The notes under the pieces are model-generated. The model was given only the letters and a program-made list of their open reading frames with translations, ran no database searches and had not been told where the DNA came from. From Microbacterium salsuginis (GTDB lineage: Bacteria; Actinomycetota; Actinomycetes; Actinomycetales; Microbacteriaceae), in contig NZ_JABACI010000002.1 in NCBI RefSeq assembly GCF_012524205.1, positions 310,001 through 374,000 of the forward strand: a stretch of 64,000 nucleotides of DNA. Direction: 5' to 3'. The position numbers and the translations under genes are program-made. Shown piece by piece: positions 47,277 to 56,226 of this stretch (positions are counted from its first letter, which is position 1; each line of letters starts with the position of its first letter).

Positions 47277-48335
47277 ATGGATCGATTCTCCGATCTCAAG
47301 CCAAGCGAACTGCAGACGCTCGGCGACCACGTGGTCGACGGAGCACGCCAGATTGAATCGGCACGGCGGCGCCGGCGAAATCTCATCGCCGGAAGCATCG
47401 CGGTCGCGCTCGTCGTGGGAGTGACTGGAACCGCATTCGCCGCCCCACTGCTCGCACCGCCTCCGATCGCCGCGCCCGTTCCGAGCAAGTCAGATTCGCC
47501 CGTCCCAGCCGACACCCCGACTCCCCGTCCCACATCGAGCGTCCCCGCAGAGCCGATGCAGCTCGCGACGCCGCAGGAGGCACAGGACATCGTGCCCGAT
47601 GTTGTCGCCGGACAGTTCGACCCGACCTCCACACGCCTGCTGGGTGCCGACGACGCCGTGAAGTTCTTCGTGGCGCGGGGAGCTGCTCCCCAAAATCCGT
47701 ACTGCCTGATTCTGGTGCCGACCACTGGTCCGGAGGGTTGGGCGATCGGATGCGGGACTTTGGATTCAGTCCGCACCGTTGGGGCGGTGGTGGGAGAAGC
47801 GCAGCTGTCGACGCCTGGTACCGCACCAGCCGGGTGGACGCCCATCGACGAGTTCGTGAGCGTGAATCCTGCCGCATCCCGCACACCGCTCTCCAAGCCG
47901 GAGCCGACCCAACCGCCTCACTCGCCTTCGTATTCAGTTGCCGAGCTGCAGTCCGATCTCGATGCGATCGGCCCAGACGTCGCCGTTCTGAACGATCAAG
48001 CCCAATACGATGCCCATCGCCTCCGCGGATCTCAGACCGAAACACTCGCCTCGACGGCAGCGGAACAACTACATGGTCCGGTCGCCCTTATCCGTCCGAC
48101 GTTCGTCGGCTTTCCAGACGACGTTTCTGATTCGCCGAACAGCCTGCTGTGGTGGGTAGTGACGAGCGAGCAGACTGAGTTCGCGTACTCGCACACGCAT
48201 CATGTTGACGGGATGGAATGGACGGGCTGGGGTCAGGGCGATCGCGATCTTGCCTCACTGCAATCCCGGCTCAGCTCGTGGCTTGCTCAGAACCGGCCGA
48301 ATCAGAACTGGACGATCGTCACGCAGTCTCATTGA
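47277..48335 (+). CDS. Single-pass membrane protein downstream of the sigma factor (possible anti-sigma)
   Basis: A 352-residue protein with a short cytoplasmic N-terminus (1-36, ending in the basic ARRRRRN), one membrane helix at about 37-57 and a long extracytoplasmic part. Pro-rich linkers at 60-95 and 205-215 separate two unassigned segments; one has two cysteines (NPYCLILVP and WAIGCGTLDS). The cytoplasmic part is short and lacks the zinc-binding HxxxCxxC of ZAS anti-sigma factors, so if it controls the sigma factor it does so differently. AGGAGG lies 8 nt before the ATG. Function unknown. Confidence 0.6.
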   Translation: MDRFSDLKPSELQTLGDHVVDGARQIESARRRRRNLIAGSIAVALVVGVTGTAFAAPLLAPPPIAAPVPSKSDSPVPADTPTPRPTSSVPAEPMQLATPQEAQDIVPDVVAGQFDPTSTRLLGADDAVKFFVARGAAPQNPYCLILVPTTGPEGWAIGCGTLDSVRTVGAVVGEAQLSTPGTAPAGWTPIDEFVSVNPAASRTPLSKPEPTQPPHSPSYSVAELQSDLDAIGPDVAVLNDQAQYDAHRLRGSQTETLASTAAEQLHGPVALIRPTFVGFPDDVSDSPNSLLWWVVTSEQTEFAYSHTHHVDGMEWTGWGQGDRDLASLQSRLSSWLAQNRPNQNWTIVTQSH

Positions 48336-48461
48336 CATCGCGAATGCGCTTGGTCACTGCGCCGCCGCCTTGTGCGGCATCCGGTCGGCGGACGGCGGGA
48401 AGCGGCAGAAGACCGGGCGTCGGAACCGGGCCATGGGGGTGGGAGGGGCCAGAATAGGAGC

Positions 48462-49028
48462 GTGACTCAGCCGTCGAGCATCGCGGGGCGTCCTCTGACG
48501 CCTGCACCGGGCGCCCCGACGCCCGAGCTGCGCGTCGCGCGGTTCCGCTCGCACGCCCGCCGGCTGACGTGGTCGGCCTTGGTGCTGATCATCGTGGCCG
48601 GGGCGTGCGGCTACTTCTACAGCAACCTGCCCGCGCCGTTCGAGAACTGGATGCTGCTCACCGCGGTTGCGGTCATCGTCCTGCTGCTGGTGCTCCTGCC
48701 CTTCCTCGCGTGGTGGTCGCATGTCTACACGATCACGACGCGGCGGGTCCTGGAGCGGTCGGGCGTCTTCGGCACGCGGCGGCGTGAGCTGCACCACGTG
48801 CGCGGGTACACGGTGCGCGAGCATCGTGGCATCCTGCAGCGGATGTGGGGCACCGGCACGCTCACGCTCTCGAATGGCGTCGATGAGCCGATGCGACTGA
48901 AGAACATCCCGCACATCGGGCTGGTCCACGAGGCGCTCGTCGATCAGGTCGAGGTGAACCAGATCCTCGCCCACCGCGACGCGCAGCCGCTCCCACCCGG
49001 CGTCGCCGGGCACGACCCGAACGCCTAG
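48462..49028 (+). CDS. PH domain (bPH2/DUF304) membrane protein
   Basis: A 188-residue protein with two adjacent membrane helices (about 38-58 and 65-88: VLIIVAGACGYFYSN and LLTAVAVIVLLLVLLPFLAW) and then the bacterial PH domain YTITTRRVLERSGVFGTRRR, ELHHVRGYTVREHRGILQR, GTLTLSNGVDEPMRLKNIPH. It corresponds to M. tuberculosis Rv3278c, next to birA. The GTG at 48462 is preceded by TAGGAG, which can be a ribosome site, and by CAGAAT 6 nt upstream, which could be a leaderless -10. Role unknown. Confidence 0.87.
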   Translation: MTQPSSIAGRPLTPAPGAPTPELRVARFRSHARRLTWSALVLIIVAGACGYFYSNLPAPFENWMLLTAVAVIVLLLVLLPFLAWWSHVYTITTRRVLERSGVFGTRRRELHHVRGYTVREHRGILQRMWGTGTLTLSNGVDEPMRLKNIPHIGLVHEALVDQVEVNQILAHRDAQPLPPGVAGHDPNA

Positions 49029-49053
49029 CCGCGCTCGACGTCGGCGGGTCGTC

Positions 49054-49851
49054 TCAGCGCACGTGGATGACGTCGCCGGCAGACACCGCGCTCTCGAACT
49101 CGTCGTGCTGCACGACGATCAGCCTGCCCTCCTCGTCGATGCGGCTCGCGCGGCCGCGAAGAGTCTCGCCGTCGGGCAGCGCCACTGCCACATCGCTGCC
49201 GACCGTGCCGCACAGCGCCTCGATCTCGGCGTGCACGCCGGCCGCGGCAGCGTTTCCGCGGGCGCCGACCAGCGCACTGAGCTGCTCATCCAAGGCACGA
49301 AGGTAATCGGCGAGCAGCCGGTCGTCATCGCACTCGAGCCCGACGGCCTCGAACGACGTGGCGGTCTCGACGGGGAGATCGGTGCGCGGCATCCGGGTAT
49401 TGACGCCCGTTCCGATGACGACGGCATCCGGATGCCCCGGCACGACCTCCGCGAGGATCCCGCACACCTTGCCGCCATCCAGGATGACGTCGTTCGGCCA
49501 TTTCAGCGCTGCGGTGTGCGTGGTTCCCATGAGCTGCGCGCGGACGGCGCGGGTCATCGCAGCACCCGCGATGAGGGGGATCCACCCGCGCGAGGCGTAC
49601 GGGATGCCCGACACCCGCACAACCGTCGACACTGCGAGCGCCGTGCCCGGCGGCGTGACCCACGTCCGATCGAGGCGCCCGCGACCGGCGCGTTGGTCGG
49701 TCGTGAGCAGGACCGACAGGTGCGGCCACTCGCCGGAAGCTTCGACCACATGCCGCACGACGTCGGCATTCGTCGATTCGGTCGTCTCGACGACCTGGAC
49801 CCGGGGACTCACGGCGGCCGTGAGCGGATATCCGTGTTCGGGGATCGGCAT
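49054..49851 (-). CDS. birA: Biotin-[acetyl-CoA-carboxylase] ligase
   Basis: Attaches biotin to the carboxyl-carrier domain of AccA-type subunits; the acc genes it serves flank it. It has 265 residues from the ATG at 49851 and lacks the N-terminal HTH of the E. coli repressor-type BirA. The biotinyl-AMP loop reads GRGRLDRTW (56-64; the second conserved Gly is Asp here), KWPND is at 117-121, and [10 protein letters not shown] follows. The C-terminal domain ends with [10 protein letters not shown] prefer ATG 49851 over GTG 49860, because TAACGT (49859-49864) ends exactly 7 nt before it and would otherwise lie inside the gene. Confidence 0.93.
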   Translation of the reverse strand: MPIPEHGYPLTAAVSPRVQVVETTESTNADVVRHVVEASGEWPHLSVLLTTDQRAGRGRLDRTWVTPPGTALAVSTVVRVSGIPYASRGWIPLIAGAAMTRAVRAQLMGTTHTAALKWPNDVILDGGKVCGILAEVVPGHPDAVVIGTGVNTRMPRTDLPVETATSFEAVGLECDDDRLLADYLRALDEQLSALVGARGNAAAAGVHAEIEALCGTVGSDVAVALPDGETLRGRASRIDEEGRLIVVQHDEFESAVSAGDVIHVR

Positions 49852-49858
49852 GTACGCC

Positions 49859-49954
49859 ACGTTATCGAGGTCGGCCGCGACGGGATAGGCACAGCGGATG
49901 CTGCGACCCCTTGTGCGAACCCTCCAAGGGATGCCGCGGGGCCGCAGATAGGGT
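49859..49954. promoter_or_regulatory. Divergent leaderless promoters, birA / accD
   Basis: Minus-strand TAACGT (49859-49864) ends 7 nt before the birA ATG. Plus-strand TAGGGT (49949-49954) ends 7 nt before the accD GTG at 49962. No Shine-Dalgarno is seen for either gene. Confidence 0.6.
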
Positions 49955-49961
49955 GGAACCC

Positions 49962-51551
49962 GTGACCGACCAGCCCGATCTCTTCACGACCGCCGGCAAG
50001 ATCGCCGACCTCCGCGCCCGCTATCAGGAGGCCGTCCTCGACGCCGAGGCGGTCGCGAAGGAGAAGCAGCACGCGAAGGGCAAGGGCACCGCGCGCGAGC
50101 GCATCGAGCAATTGGTCGACCCGGGCAGCTTCGTCGAGCTCGACGAGTACGTGCGCCACCGCACCACGGCGTTCGGCATGGACCGCTCCCGCCCGTACGG
50201 CGACTCCGTCGTCACCGGCGTCGGAACGATCCACGGGCGCACCGTCGCGGTGTACTCGCAGGACTTCTCGACCTTCGGCGGCTCGCTCGGCGAGGTGGCC
50301 GGCGAGAAGATCATCAAGGTCATGGAGTTCGCCCTGCGCTCCGGCATCCCGATCGTGGGAATCCTCGACTCCGGCGGCGCACGGATCCAGGAGGGCGTCG
50401 TGGCCCTCGGCAAGTACGGCGAGATCTTCCGCCTGAACACGCAGGCCTCAGGCGTCATCCCGCAGATCTCGATCATCATGGGCCCGGCGGCCGGCGGCGC
50501 GGTGTACTCCCCCGCCCTCACCGACTTCGTCGTGATGGTCGACAAGACCAGCCAGATGTTCGTCACCGGTCCCGACGTCATCAAGACCGTCACCGGCGAG
50601 GACGTCGGCATGGAGGAGCTCGGCGGCGCCTACACGCACAACACCCGCTCGGGCGTCGCGCACTACCTCGCCGAAGACGAGGACGACGCGATCGATTACG
50701 TCCGCACGATGCTCGGCTTCCTGCCCGACAACAACATGGCCGAGCTGCCGGTGTACGAGGCGGAGTTCGAGTTCGAGACGACGGATGCCGACCGCGCGCT
50801 GAACGCGATCATCCCGGATTCCCCCAATCAGCCCTACGACATCCATCAGGTGATCCGCGGGATCGTCGACGCCGAGGACTTCCTCGAGGTGCAGCCACTG
50901 TTCGCCCCCAACATCGTGATCGGCTTCGGTCGCATCGAGGGGCGCAGCGTCGGCATCATCGCCAACCAGCCGTCGCAGATGGCGGGCACGCTCAACATCG
51001 AGGCCGGCGAGAAGGCGAGCCGCTTCGTGCGCTTCTGCGACGCGTTCTCGATTCCGATCGTGACCCTCGTCGACGTGCCCGGCTACCTTCCCGGCACCGA
51101 TCAGGAGTGGACCGGCGTCATCCGTCGCGGCGCGAAGCTGCTCTACGCCTACGCCGAGGCGACGGTGCCCTTGGTCACGGTCATCCTGCGCAAGGCGTAC
51201 GGCGGGGCCTACATCGTGATGGGGTCCAAGCAACTGGGCGCCGACATCAACCTCGCCTGGCCGACCGCCGAGATCGCCGTGATGGGCGGTCAGGGCGCGG
51301 TCAACATCCTGTACCGCGGCGAGATCAAGCGTGCCGAAGAAGCCGGTGAGGATGTCGCGGCCGTGCGCACGCGCCTGGCCAACGAGTACACCTACAACGT
51401 GGCATCCCCGTTCCTCGCCGCCGAGCGCGGCGAACTGGACGGCATCATCGAGCCGGCCCAGACCCGCGTCTCGATCGCCAAGGCCCTGCGCGCGCTGCGC
51501 GGCAAGCGCGCGAGCCTGCCGCCCAAGAAGCACGGGAACATCCCGCTGTGA
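49962..51551 (+). CDS. accD: Acyl-CoA carboxylase carboxyltransferase beta subunit
   Basis: Transfers CO2 from carboxybiotin to acetyl- or propionyl-CoA. It has 529 residues with the two crotonase-like halves of the family. N-terminal part: [80 protein letters not shown] (oxyanion hole). C-terminal part: [60 protein letters not shown]. The sequence and the following accE put it in the AccD5 group (propionyl/acetyl-CoA). GTG at 49962 is fixed by the leaderless -10 at 49949-49954. Confidence 0.96.
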   Translation: MTDQPDLFTTAGKIADLRARYQEAVLDAEAVAKEKQHAKGKGTARERIEQLVDPGSFVELDEYVRHRTTAFGMDRSRPYGDSVVTGVGTIHGRTVAVYSQDFSTFGGSLGEVAGEKIIKVMEFALRSGIPIVGILDSGGARIQEGVVALGKYGEIFRLNTQASGVIPQISIIMGPAAGGAVYSPALTDFVVMVDKTSQMFVTGPDVIKTVTGEDVGMEELGGAYTHNTRSGVAHYLAEDEDDAIDYVRTMLGFLPDNNMAELPVYEAEFEFETTDADRALNAIIPDSPNQPYDIHQVIRGIVDAEDFLEVQPLFAPNIVIGFGRIEGRSVGIIANQPSQMAGTLNIEAGEKASRFVRFCDAFSIPIVTLVDVPGYLPGTDQEWTGVIRRGAKLLYAYAEATVPLVTVILRKAYGGAYIVMGSKQLGADINLAWPTAEIAVMGGQGAVNILYRGEIKRAEEAGEDVAAVRTRLANEYTYNVASPFLAAERGELDGIIEPAQTRVSIAKALRALRGKRASLPPKKHGNIPL

Positions 51552-51588
51552 CCGAGTTGCGCGTGGACGGCCGGGGCGGGGTGGCACG

Positions 51589-51819
51589 ATGACGATCGCC
51601 GACGACGACATCGAGCGCGTCACGATCGACGTGCGCCGCGGGTCGCCCACCGAGGACGAGCTCGCGGCACTCATCGCGGTGGTGACCGAGGCGTACACCG
51701 GCGAGGCTGCGGAGGCCGTCGCCGACGACCGCCGGTCGCGCAGCGCGTGGGAGCTCTCGCAGCGTGCGCTCCGCCAGCCGCTGCGCCGTGACCTCGGCTG
51801 GGGACGCTTCGGCGGCTGA
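51589..51819 (+). CDS. accE: Acyl-CoA carboxylase epsilon subunit
   Basis: A 76-residue protein. The core VTIDVRRGSPTEDELAALIA followed by RSAWELSQRALRQPLRRDLG is the AccE pattern (short strand and helix, then a Trp-containing tail). The epsilon subunit bridges or stabilises the actinobacterial AccA-AccD complex. It starts 37 nt after accD and ends the operon, with two strong hairpins downstream. Confidence 0.88.
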   Translation: MTIADDDIERVTIDVRRGSPTEDELAALIAVVTEAYTGEAAEAVADDRRSRSAWELSQRALRQPLRRDLGWGRFGG

Positions 51820-51953
51820 GCCGTTCTGCCGGGTTTGTCCCCCGAAATACCTACAGACGCGGGTCTTGCGGCACGGCGATACTTGTATCGCTGGAACGCT
51901 TCTGCGTTCGGCCGATCCGATCTCCGCTCTGCGGACCACCCGGATTCGGCCAC

Positions 51954-51980
51954 GCGGACGGTTTTCGGGTAACCGTCCGC
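51954..51980 (+). terminator. Hairpin downstream of accE
   Basis: A perfect 10-bp stem GCGGACGGTT / AACCGTCCGC (51954-51963 and 51971-51980) with the 7-nt loop TTCGGGT. It lacks a U-tract, as is common in actinobacteria. It lies between convergent transcription units. Confidence 0.6.
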
Positions 51981-51981
51981 T

Positions 51982-52016
51982 AGGCGAGGGGCGGGCGGCT
52001 TCGCCGCCCCTCGCCT
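51982..52016. terminator. Strong GC hairpin between convergent genes
   Basis: Arms AGGCGAGGGGCG (51982-51993) and CGCCCCTCGCCT (52005-52016) are exact complements with an 11-nt loop containing GCTTCG. Being symmetric, it can stop transcription from accDE and from the opposite membrane gene. Only 1 nt separates it from the preceding hairpin. The rest of the 284-bp spacer (51820-52103) shows no gene, only a small stem GCGATA...TATCGC near 51877-51892. Confidence 0.65.
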
Positions 52017-52103
52017 CCTTCGATTCCGTCCCCTGTTCAGCTTCCCCTCCCCCTGCTGAACGGGGGACGAGATTGTCTGCGCTCAGGTGGTGGGCGCTCG
52101 GCG

Positions 52104-53174
52104 TCAGCTCACGTCGGCGGATTGTGCCGCGTCGGGATGCGGGATCTCGCGCCACAGGTCGACGGCATCCTCGTCGCTGGGCGCGCCGACCGAGGTCGAG
52201 CGCCCCACGACGGTGACGGCGACGCGCGCGTCGGGGGACGTGCGGATGTAGAGCCGGTCCGAACTCGCCGAGCGCAGGGTGTCGGCGAGCTGAGCCCGGA
52301 TGACCGCCAGAGTCTCTTCGTCGACGTCGTCCAGTCCGCCCTCATCGAGCACGGTGACGTTGGCACCGCGCCGGCGCGCGCGCTCGAGCTCTGCGCGCAC
52401 GTCGTCGTCGAGCAGACGGGGGCCGCGCATCTCATCTCGCAGGCGCCCTTCGGCGATCCGCGCCTCGAGACGGTCGTCGTCGGTCAGTTCGCCACCCTGA
52501 GCGACCGTACGAGTCAGGACGGGTCCGGCAACCGCGAGCGCCTTCTGCACCTGGACGCGGCGCTCGCGCTGGCGCACGACCTGCGAGGTCTGCCATGCGG
52601 ATGCCGCGCGCTGCAGGAGCGTCAGCCGGGAGGTGTCGCGCGCGGCGCGATTCACCGAGTGGACCACGAGCTGCGCCACCACCAGCCACACGAGCGAGCC
52701 GAGCAGGCCCAGCTGGATCGCGGGCAACGCGCCGATCCACGCGATGGAGGCGATGGCCAGCAGCGCGAAACCCGCCCACGCGGCCCACGGGCGCCCACGC
52801 ACCATGACGATGACCATGAGCGCGCCGATGCCGCCGATGTACCACGTGGCGAAGGACTCCGTGCGCGACCCCTCGCCCACCGCCCACGAAATGGCGTTGG
52901 GGACGACGACAGCGCACGCGATGGCGAGCACGAGCGGGAGCACGGACAGTCGCTGCCTGCTCCGCCCTCGATCCCCGTCAACATGCTCGACCTGAGCGGC
53001 GTCCGCAGACGGCTGCCAGAAGATGCAGAGCCAGGTGACGGCGACGTACATCCCCAGCGCTGCGACGATCACGAGCGGGTAAGAGACCGGATCGGTCCAC
53101 CACAGCCCCCGCGCGGCCATGTACGCGGTGAAGGCGACCGCCAGCACAGTGAGGATGTTCTTGACGCTGATCAT
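52104..53174 (-). CDS. Membrane protein with cytoplasmic C-terminal domain, partner of the two-component system
   Basis: A 356-residue protein with about six membrane helices in residues 1-165 (ILTVLAVAFTAYMAARGLWW, YPLVIVAALGMYVAVTWLCI, VLPLVLAIACAVVVPNAISW and others) and a soluble, charged C-terminus of about 185 residues. The latter has helical stretches (QVVRQRERRVQVQKALAVAG, DDDRLEARIAEGRLRDEMRG) and an alpha/beta end (RLYIRTSPDARVAVTVVGRS). No family recognised. Its ATG overlaps the histidine kinase stop by 4 nt (ATGA), so the three genes are one operon and it may act in the same signal path. Confidence 0.65.
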   Translation of the reverse strand: MISVKNILTVLAVAFTAYMAARGLWWTDPVSYPLVIVAALGMYVAVTWLCIFWQPSADAAQVEHVDGDRGRSRQRLSVLPLVLAIACAVVVPNAISWAVGEGSRTESFATWYIGGIGALMVIVMVRGRPWAAWAGFALLAIASIAWIGALPAIQLGLLGSLVWLVVAQLVVHSVNRAARDTSRLTLLQRAASAWQTSQVVRQRERRVQVQKALAVAGPVLTRTVAQGGELTDDDRLEARIAEGRLRDEMRGPRLLDDDVRAELERARRRGANVTVLDEGGLDDVDEETLAVIRAQLADTLRSASSDRLYIRTSPDARVAVTVVGRSTSVGAPSDEDAVDLWREIPHPDAAQSADVS

Positions 53175-54430
53175 GAGGTCACCGGCCGCCAGGTCAGGCG
53201 CACGGTCGTCCCGTTCGGACCGGTCTCGAGGTCGGCGACCCCTCCCACTGCGGCGATGCGCGCGACGATCGACGCCCGGATGCCGAGCCGGTCATCGGGG
53301 ATAGCGGCGATGTCGAACCCTTCGCCGGCGTCGTGCACTTCGACGCGCACGCGTCCGTCGCGCGCGAGCACGGCGATGCCCAGGCCCGCACCGCCGGCAT
53401 GCTGCAGAGCGTTGGCCACCGCCTGCGTGGCGGCGAGCACCAGGGCGCGCGCCACGCGGCCCGGAAGCGGATCGCTGTCGGTGGCGATCTCTCGATGCAC
53501 GTCGACGTCCGCGCCGAGCTCCGACGCAGCAGCCTCGATGTCGTCGGCGAGCTGGGTCGCATCGCGTGGCTCGTCCGTCCCCTCGTGCGGGTCCTGTTCG
53601 GTGTTCGCCAGCCGCGTCAGAGCCTCCCGCGCCATGGTGGCCGCAAGCGCTCGCTCGCGCGGCGTCGTTGCGCGCTCGGCGGCGATGAGTGCAGCCAGCA
53701 CACTGTCGTGCATGAGCGCCGCCACGGCGACGCGCTCCTGCTCGGCGGCGTCTTCGGCAGCCGCACGCGTGTAGGACGTCACGGCCCGGGCGCGTGTCTC
53801 GTCCACGTTGGCGGCCACCGAGCGCAGCATCCATCCGAGCGCCAGGAGCACCCCTCCGAGGATGAGGGCGAATGACACATCGAGGCCGACCGCGATCCAG
53901 AAGTCCGGCGCGAATCCGCCCTGCACGAGCCGGACGAAGTAGAACAGCAGAGGGGCCAGCACGGTCCAGGCGATCTGGAGCGGCAGCGGAAACGCAAGGA
54001 CGGCGGCGAGGGTCGCGAGGTTCACGAGGAACCAGATCCACGGCTCATCCAGCGACTCCGGCACCACGCCGGCCGTCGCGACCGGCCACGTGGCCAGTGC
54101 TCCCACGTATACGAGGGCGAAGACACCCGACGCGATCCGCACGGCGCGTCCGATGGCGCACGCGAGGAGCATGAGGGCGAGCGCCCCGAACACCACGACC
54201 ATGAGTGGCAGGCGCCACTCCGGCCGCTCCTGGGTCGAGCCGAGGGCGATGAAGAATGCCTGGGTCCCGATGATGACCGATCCCGAGGCGGTGGCGATCG
54301 AGATGATCCGCTCCACGCGGGAGCGGGTGAACGTCCCGATGCCCGAGGTCGCTTCCCGGGACCGCGGGATCTGCGCCCACGCGGTGTCGAGCACCGTCTG
54401 GCCGTCACCGGCCACGCGCACCTCCGGCAT
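53171..54430 (-). CDS. Sensor histidine kinase, NarL/DesK-type
   Basis: A 419-residue membrane kinase. Five or six membrane helices lie at about 40-200. The dimerisation helix contains RVAVAALMHDSVLAALIAAE with the phosphorylated histidine in the HDS motif of HisKA_3 kinases. The ATPase domain has the N-box AVANALQHAGGAG, VRVEVHDAGEGFD and a final GTTVRLTW. Short loops between helices suggest it senses something in or at the membrane. The ATG at 54430 overlaps the response regulator gene by 26 nt; a TTG 18 nt upstream is less likely. Confidence 0.88.
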   Translation of the reverse strand: MPEVRVAGDGQTVLDTAWAQIPRSREATSGIGTFTRSRVERIISIATASGSVIIGTQAFFIALGSTQERPEWRLPLMVVVFGALALMLLACAIGRAVRIASGVFALVYVGALATWPVATAGVVPESLDEPWIWFLVNLATLAAVLAFPLPLQIAWTVLAPLLFYFVRLVQGGFAPDFWIAVGLDVSFALILGGVLLALGWMLRSVAANVDETRARAVTSYTRAAAEDAAEQERVAVAALMHDSVLAALIAAERATTPRERALAATMAREALTRLANTEQDPHEGTDEPRDATQLADDIEAAASELGADVDVHREIATDSDPLPGRVARALVLAATQAVANALQHAGGAGLGIAVLARDGRVRVEVHDAGEGFDIAAIPDDRLGIRASIVARIAAVGGVADLETGPNGTTVRLTWRPVTS

Positions 54431-55079
54431 CCGTCGCGGTGTCGGCAAGGAGCCCGTCCTCCATCGCCCGCCGCAGCAGATCGACCTTGGTGGGCGCGGG
54501 CCGTCCGACCTCGACGTACTTGACGCGCACGCGCGTGATGTTCTCCTTGGCCGTGGAGTAGGCGACCCCCAGCCTGTCGGCCACGACTTTCAGGGGCAGC
54601 CCGGCGGCGTACAGACGCAGCACCTCGCGTTCGCGTGCCGACAGCTGCGCGTCGGCGAACTCGCGGTCACCTTCGACGGCGCTGGCCCATTCCACGTTGT
54701 TCAGCGGCTCGCCCTTGGCCACCGTGCGGATCGCGGCGATCACGTCGTCGATCGGCGACGATTTGCTGACGACGCCCGCGGCGCCGGCCGCGAGCGCCTC
54801 GCGCACCGCGGCGGGGCGGTCGGCGACGCTGTGGATGATCACACTCGAGCCGTCCAGCACGAGACGGCGCACGTTCTCGGTCACGGTCGTGCCGTCTCCG
54901 AGGGTGAGGTCGAGCACCACGACGTCTGCCGGCGCCGCCGACGACGACGCGCGCCACTTCAGATACTCGGTGACGGTGCTGCCTGAGAACACCACGTGCT
55001 TCGTCGCCGCGCGAGCGGCGGCAGCCTCGAGCCCGAGCCGGACCGACTCGTGGTCGTCGATGAGAGCCACGCGCGTCAT
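54405..55079 (-). CDS. NarL/LuxR-family response regulator
   Basis: A 224-residue regulator. The receiver (1-125) has Asp8/Asp9, the phosphoacceptor Asp57 in VVVLDLTLGDG and the lysine in VVSKSSP. The LuxR HTH (about 148-210) reads LSAREREVLRLYAAGLPLKV and LGVAYSTAKENITRVRVKYV. The target genes cannot be inferred; the divergent pse block and its own operon are the nearest candidates. The ATG at 55079 has TAGGCT (55086-55091) ending 6 nt upstream. First gene of the regulator-kinase-membrane protein operon. Confidence 0.92.
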   Translation of the reverse strand: MTRVALIDDHESVRLGLEAAAARAATKHVVFSGSTVTEYLKWRASSSAAPADVVVLDLTLGDGTTVTENVRRLVLDGSSVIIHSVADRPAAVREALAAGAAGVVSKSSPIDDVIAAIRTVAKGEPLNNVEWASAVEGDREFADAQLSAREREVLRLYAAGLPLKVVADRLGVAYSTAKENITRVRVKYVEVGRPAPTKVDLLRRAMEDGLLADTATDAGGARGR

Positions 55080-55085
55080 GCCGTC

Positions 55086-55091
55086 AGCCTA
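55086..55091 (-). promoter_or_regulatory. Leaderless -10 element of the two-component operon
   Basis: TAGGCT on the minus strand ends 6 nt before the response regulator ATG. Divergent pseI starts 57 nt further on and has its own GAAAGGCGAG ribosome site. Confidence 0.55.
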
Positions 55092-55147
55092 TCGAGCGGC
55101 AGAGCATTTGCCCGCGACCTTGTAGCCTGAACGACAGAAAGGCGAGT

Positions 55148-56203
55148 ATGAACCCCGACGTGATCACTGTGTCCGGCCGGCCGATCGGCCCGAACCACCC
55201 GCCATTCATCATCGCGGAGGTTTCCGGGAATCATGGTGGCGATCTTTCCCGCGCACTCGCCATCATCGACGCGGCGGCGGACGCGGGAGCAGACGCCGTC
55301 AAGTTTCAGACGTATACCGCGGACACGATCACCATCGACGTGGACACGCCGCCCTTTCGCGTGTCTGACGAACACGGGCTGTGGGGCGGTCGCACTCTCT
55401 ACGACCTGTACACCGAGGCGCACACGCCATGGGACTGGCACCGGCCCATGTTCGAGCGTGCCCGGCAACGCGCTCTGATTCCGTTCTCCAGTCCGTTCGA
55501 CCGCACCGCGGTTGAACTGCTGGAGGGGCTTGATGCCCCCCTCTACAAGATCGCGTCGCTGGAGGTGGGCGACACCGAGTTGCTGCGCACAGTCGCTGCA
55601 ACGGGCAAGCCCGTTATTCTGTCCAATGGCGCAACTAATCTCCCGGAGCTTGCGGAGGCGGTCGCAACACTTCGTGACGCGGGAGCGCAAGATATCGTCG
55701 TCTTGTCTTGCGTCTCTTCCTATCCGGCCGACCCTCGCGAAGCGAATGTGCGCAGCATCCCGACGCTCCGTGATGCGCTTGAAGTGCAGGTCGGCTTCTC
55801 CGACCACAGTGCTGGCATCGGCGCGGCCGTCGCCGCAGTGGCCTTCGGCGCAACCGTAGTCGAAAAACACCTGACGCTCTCGCGGGCCGACGGCGGTGTG
55901 GACGCCGCGTTTTCACTGGAGCCTGACGAGTTCGCACTCCTGACTCGAGAGTCCAGACGCGCATGGGACGCTGTCGGCTCAGCCACGCCCAAAATGACTG
56001 AGGGGGAAACGGAGAGCCGTCGACTTCGGCGCTCCCTCTGGGTAGTGAAGGATGTGGAGGAAGGCGAGGAAGTCACGGCCGATTCCGTCCGTTCGATCCG
56101 CCCAGCTGGCGGCCTGCCGCCGTCTGAGTGGGAGAAGGTGATCGGGCGTAGATTTCGGAAGTCCGCGCGACGAGGAACGCCGCTGATCTGGGACCTTATT
56201 TGA
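55148..56203 (+). CDS. pseI: Pseudaminic acid synthase (NeuB family)
   Basis: Condenses 2,4-diacetamido-2,4,6-trideoxy-L-altrose with phosphoenolpyruvate to give pseudaminic acid. It has 351 residues. The NeuB barrel has FIIAEVSGNHGGDLSRALAI, GADAVKFQTYTADTITID, PFSSPFDRTAVELLEGLDAP, YKIASLEVGDTELL and VGFSDHSAGIGAAVAAVAFG, and the C-terminal antifreeze-like SAF domain is at about 290-350 (SLWVVKDVEEGEEVTADSVR). The SGNHGGD and TPPFR region favour PseI over sialic or legionaminic acid synthases, in agreement with its neighbours. It is alone on the plus strand; the other pse genes converge on it with 23 bp between stops. Confidence 0.9.
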   Translation: MNPDVITVSGRPIGPNHPPFIIAEVSGNHGGDLSRALAIIDAAADAGADAVKFQTYTADTITIDVDTPPFRVSDEHGLWGGRTLYDLYTEAHTPWDWHRPMFERARQRALIPFSSPFDRTAVELLEGLDAPLYKIASLEVGDTELLRTVAATGKPVILSNGATNLPELAEAVATLRDAGAQDIVVLSCVSSYPADPREANVRSIPTLRDALEVQVGFSDHSAGIGAAVAAVAFGATVVEKHLTLSRADGGVDAAFSLEPDEFALLTRESRRAWDAVGSATPKMTEGETESRRLRRSLWVVKDVEEGEEVTADSVRSIRPAGGLPPSEWEKVIGRRFRKSARRGTPLIWDLI

Positions 56204-56226
56204 CGGCCGGGGAAGCACACCCGTGA

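Noticed and set aside
51877..51892. Small stem GCGATA...TATCGC as an operator or RNA
   Set aside because: Six-bp arms in a spacer between convergent genes are weak evidence next to two much stronger hairpins.
55092..55147. A response-regulator binding site controlling pseI
   Set aside because: The 56-bp spacer shows no clear direct or inverted repeat for a LuxR-type dimer; adjacency alone is not enough.
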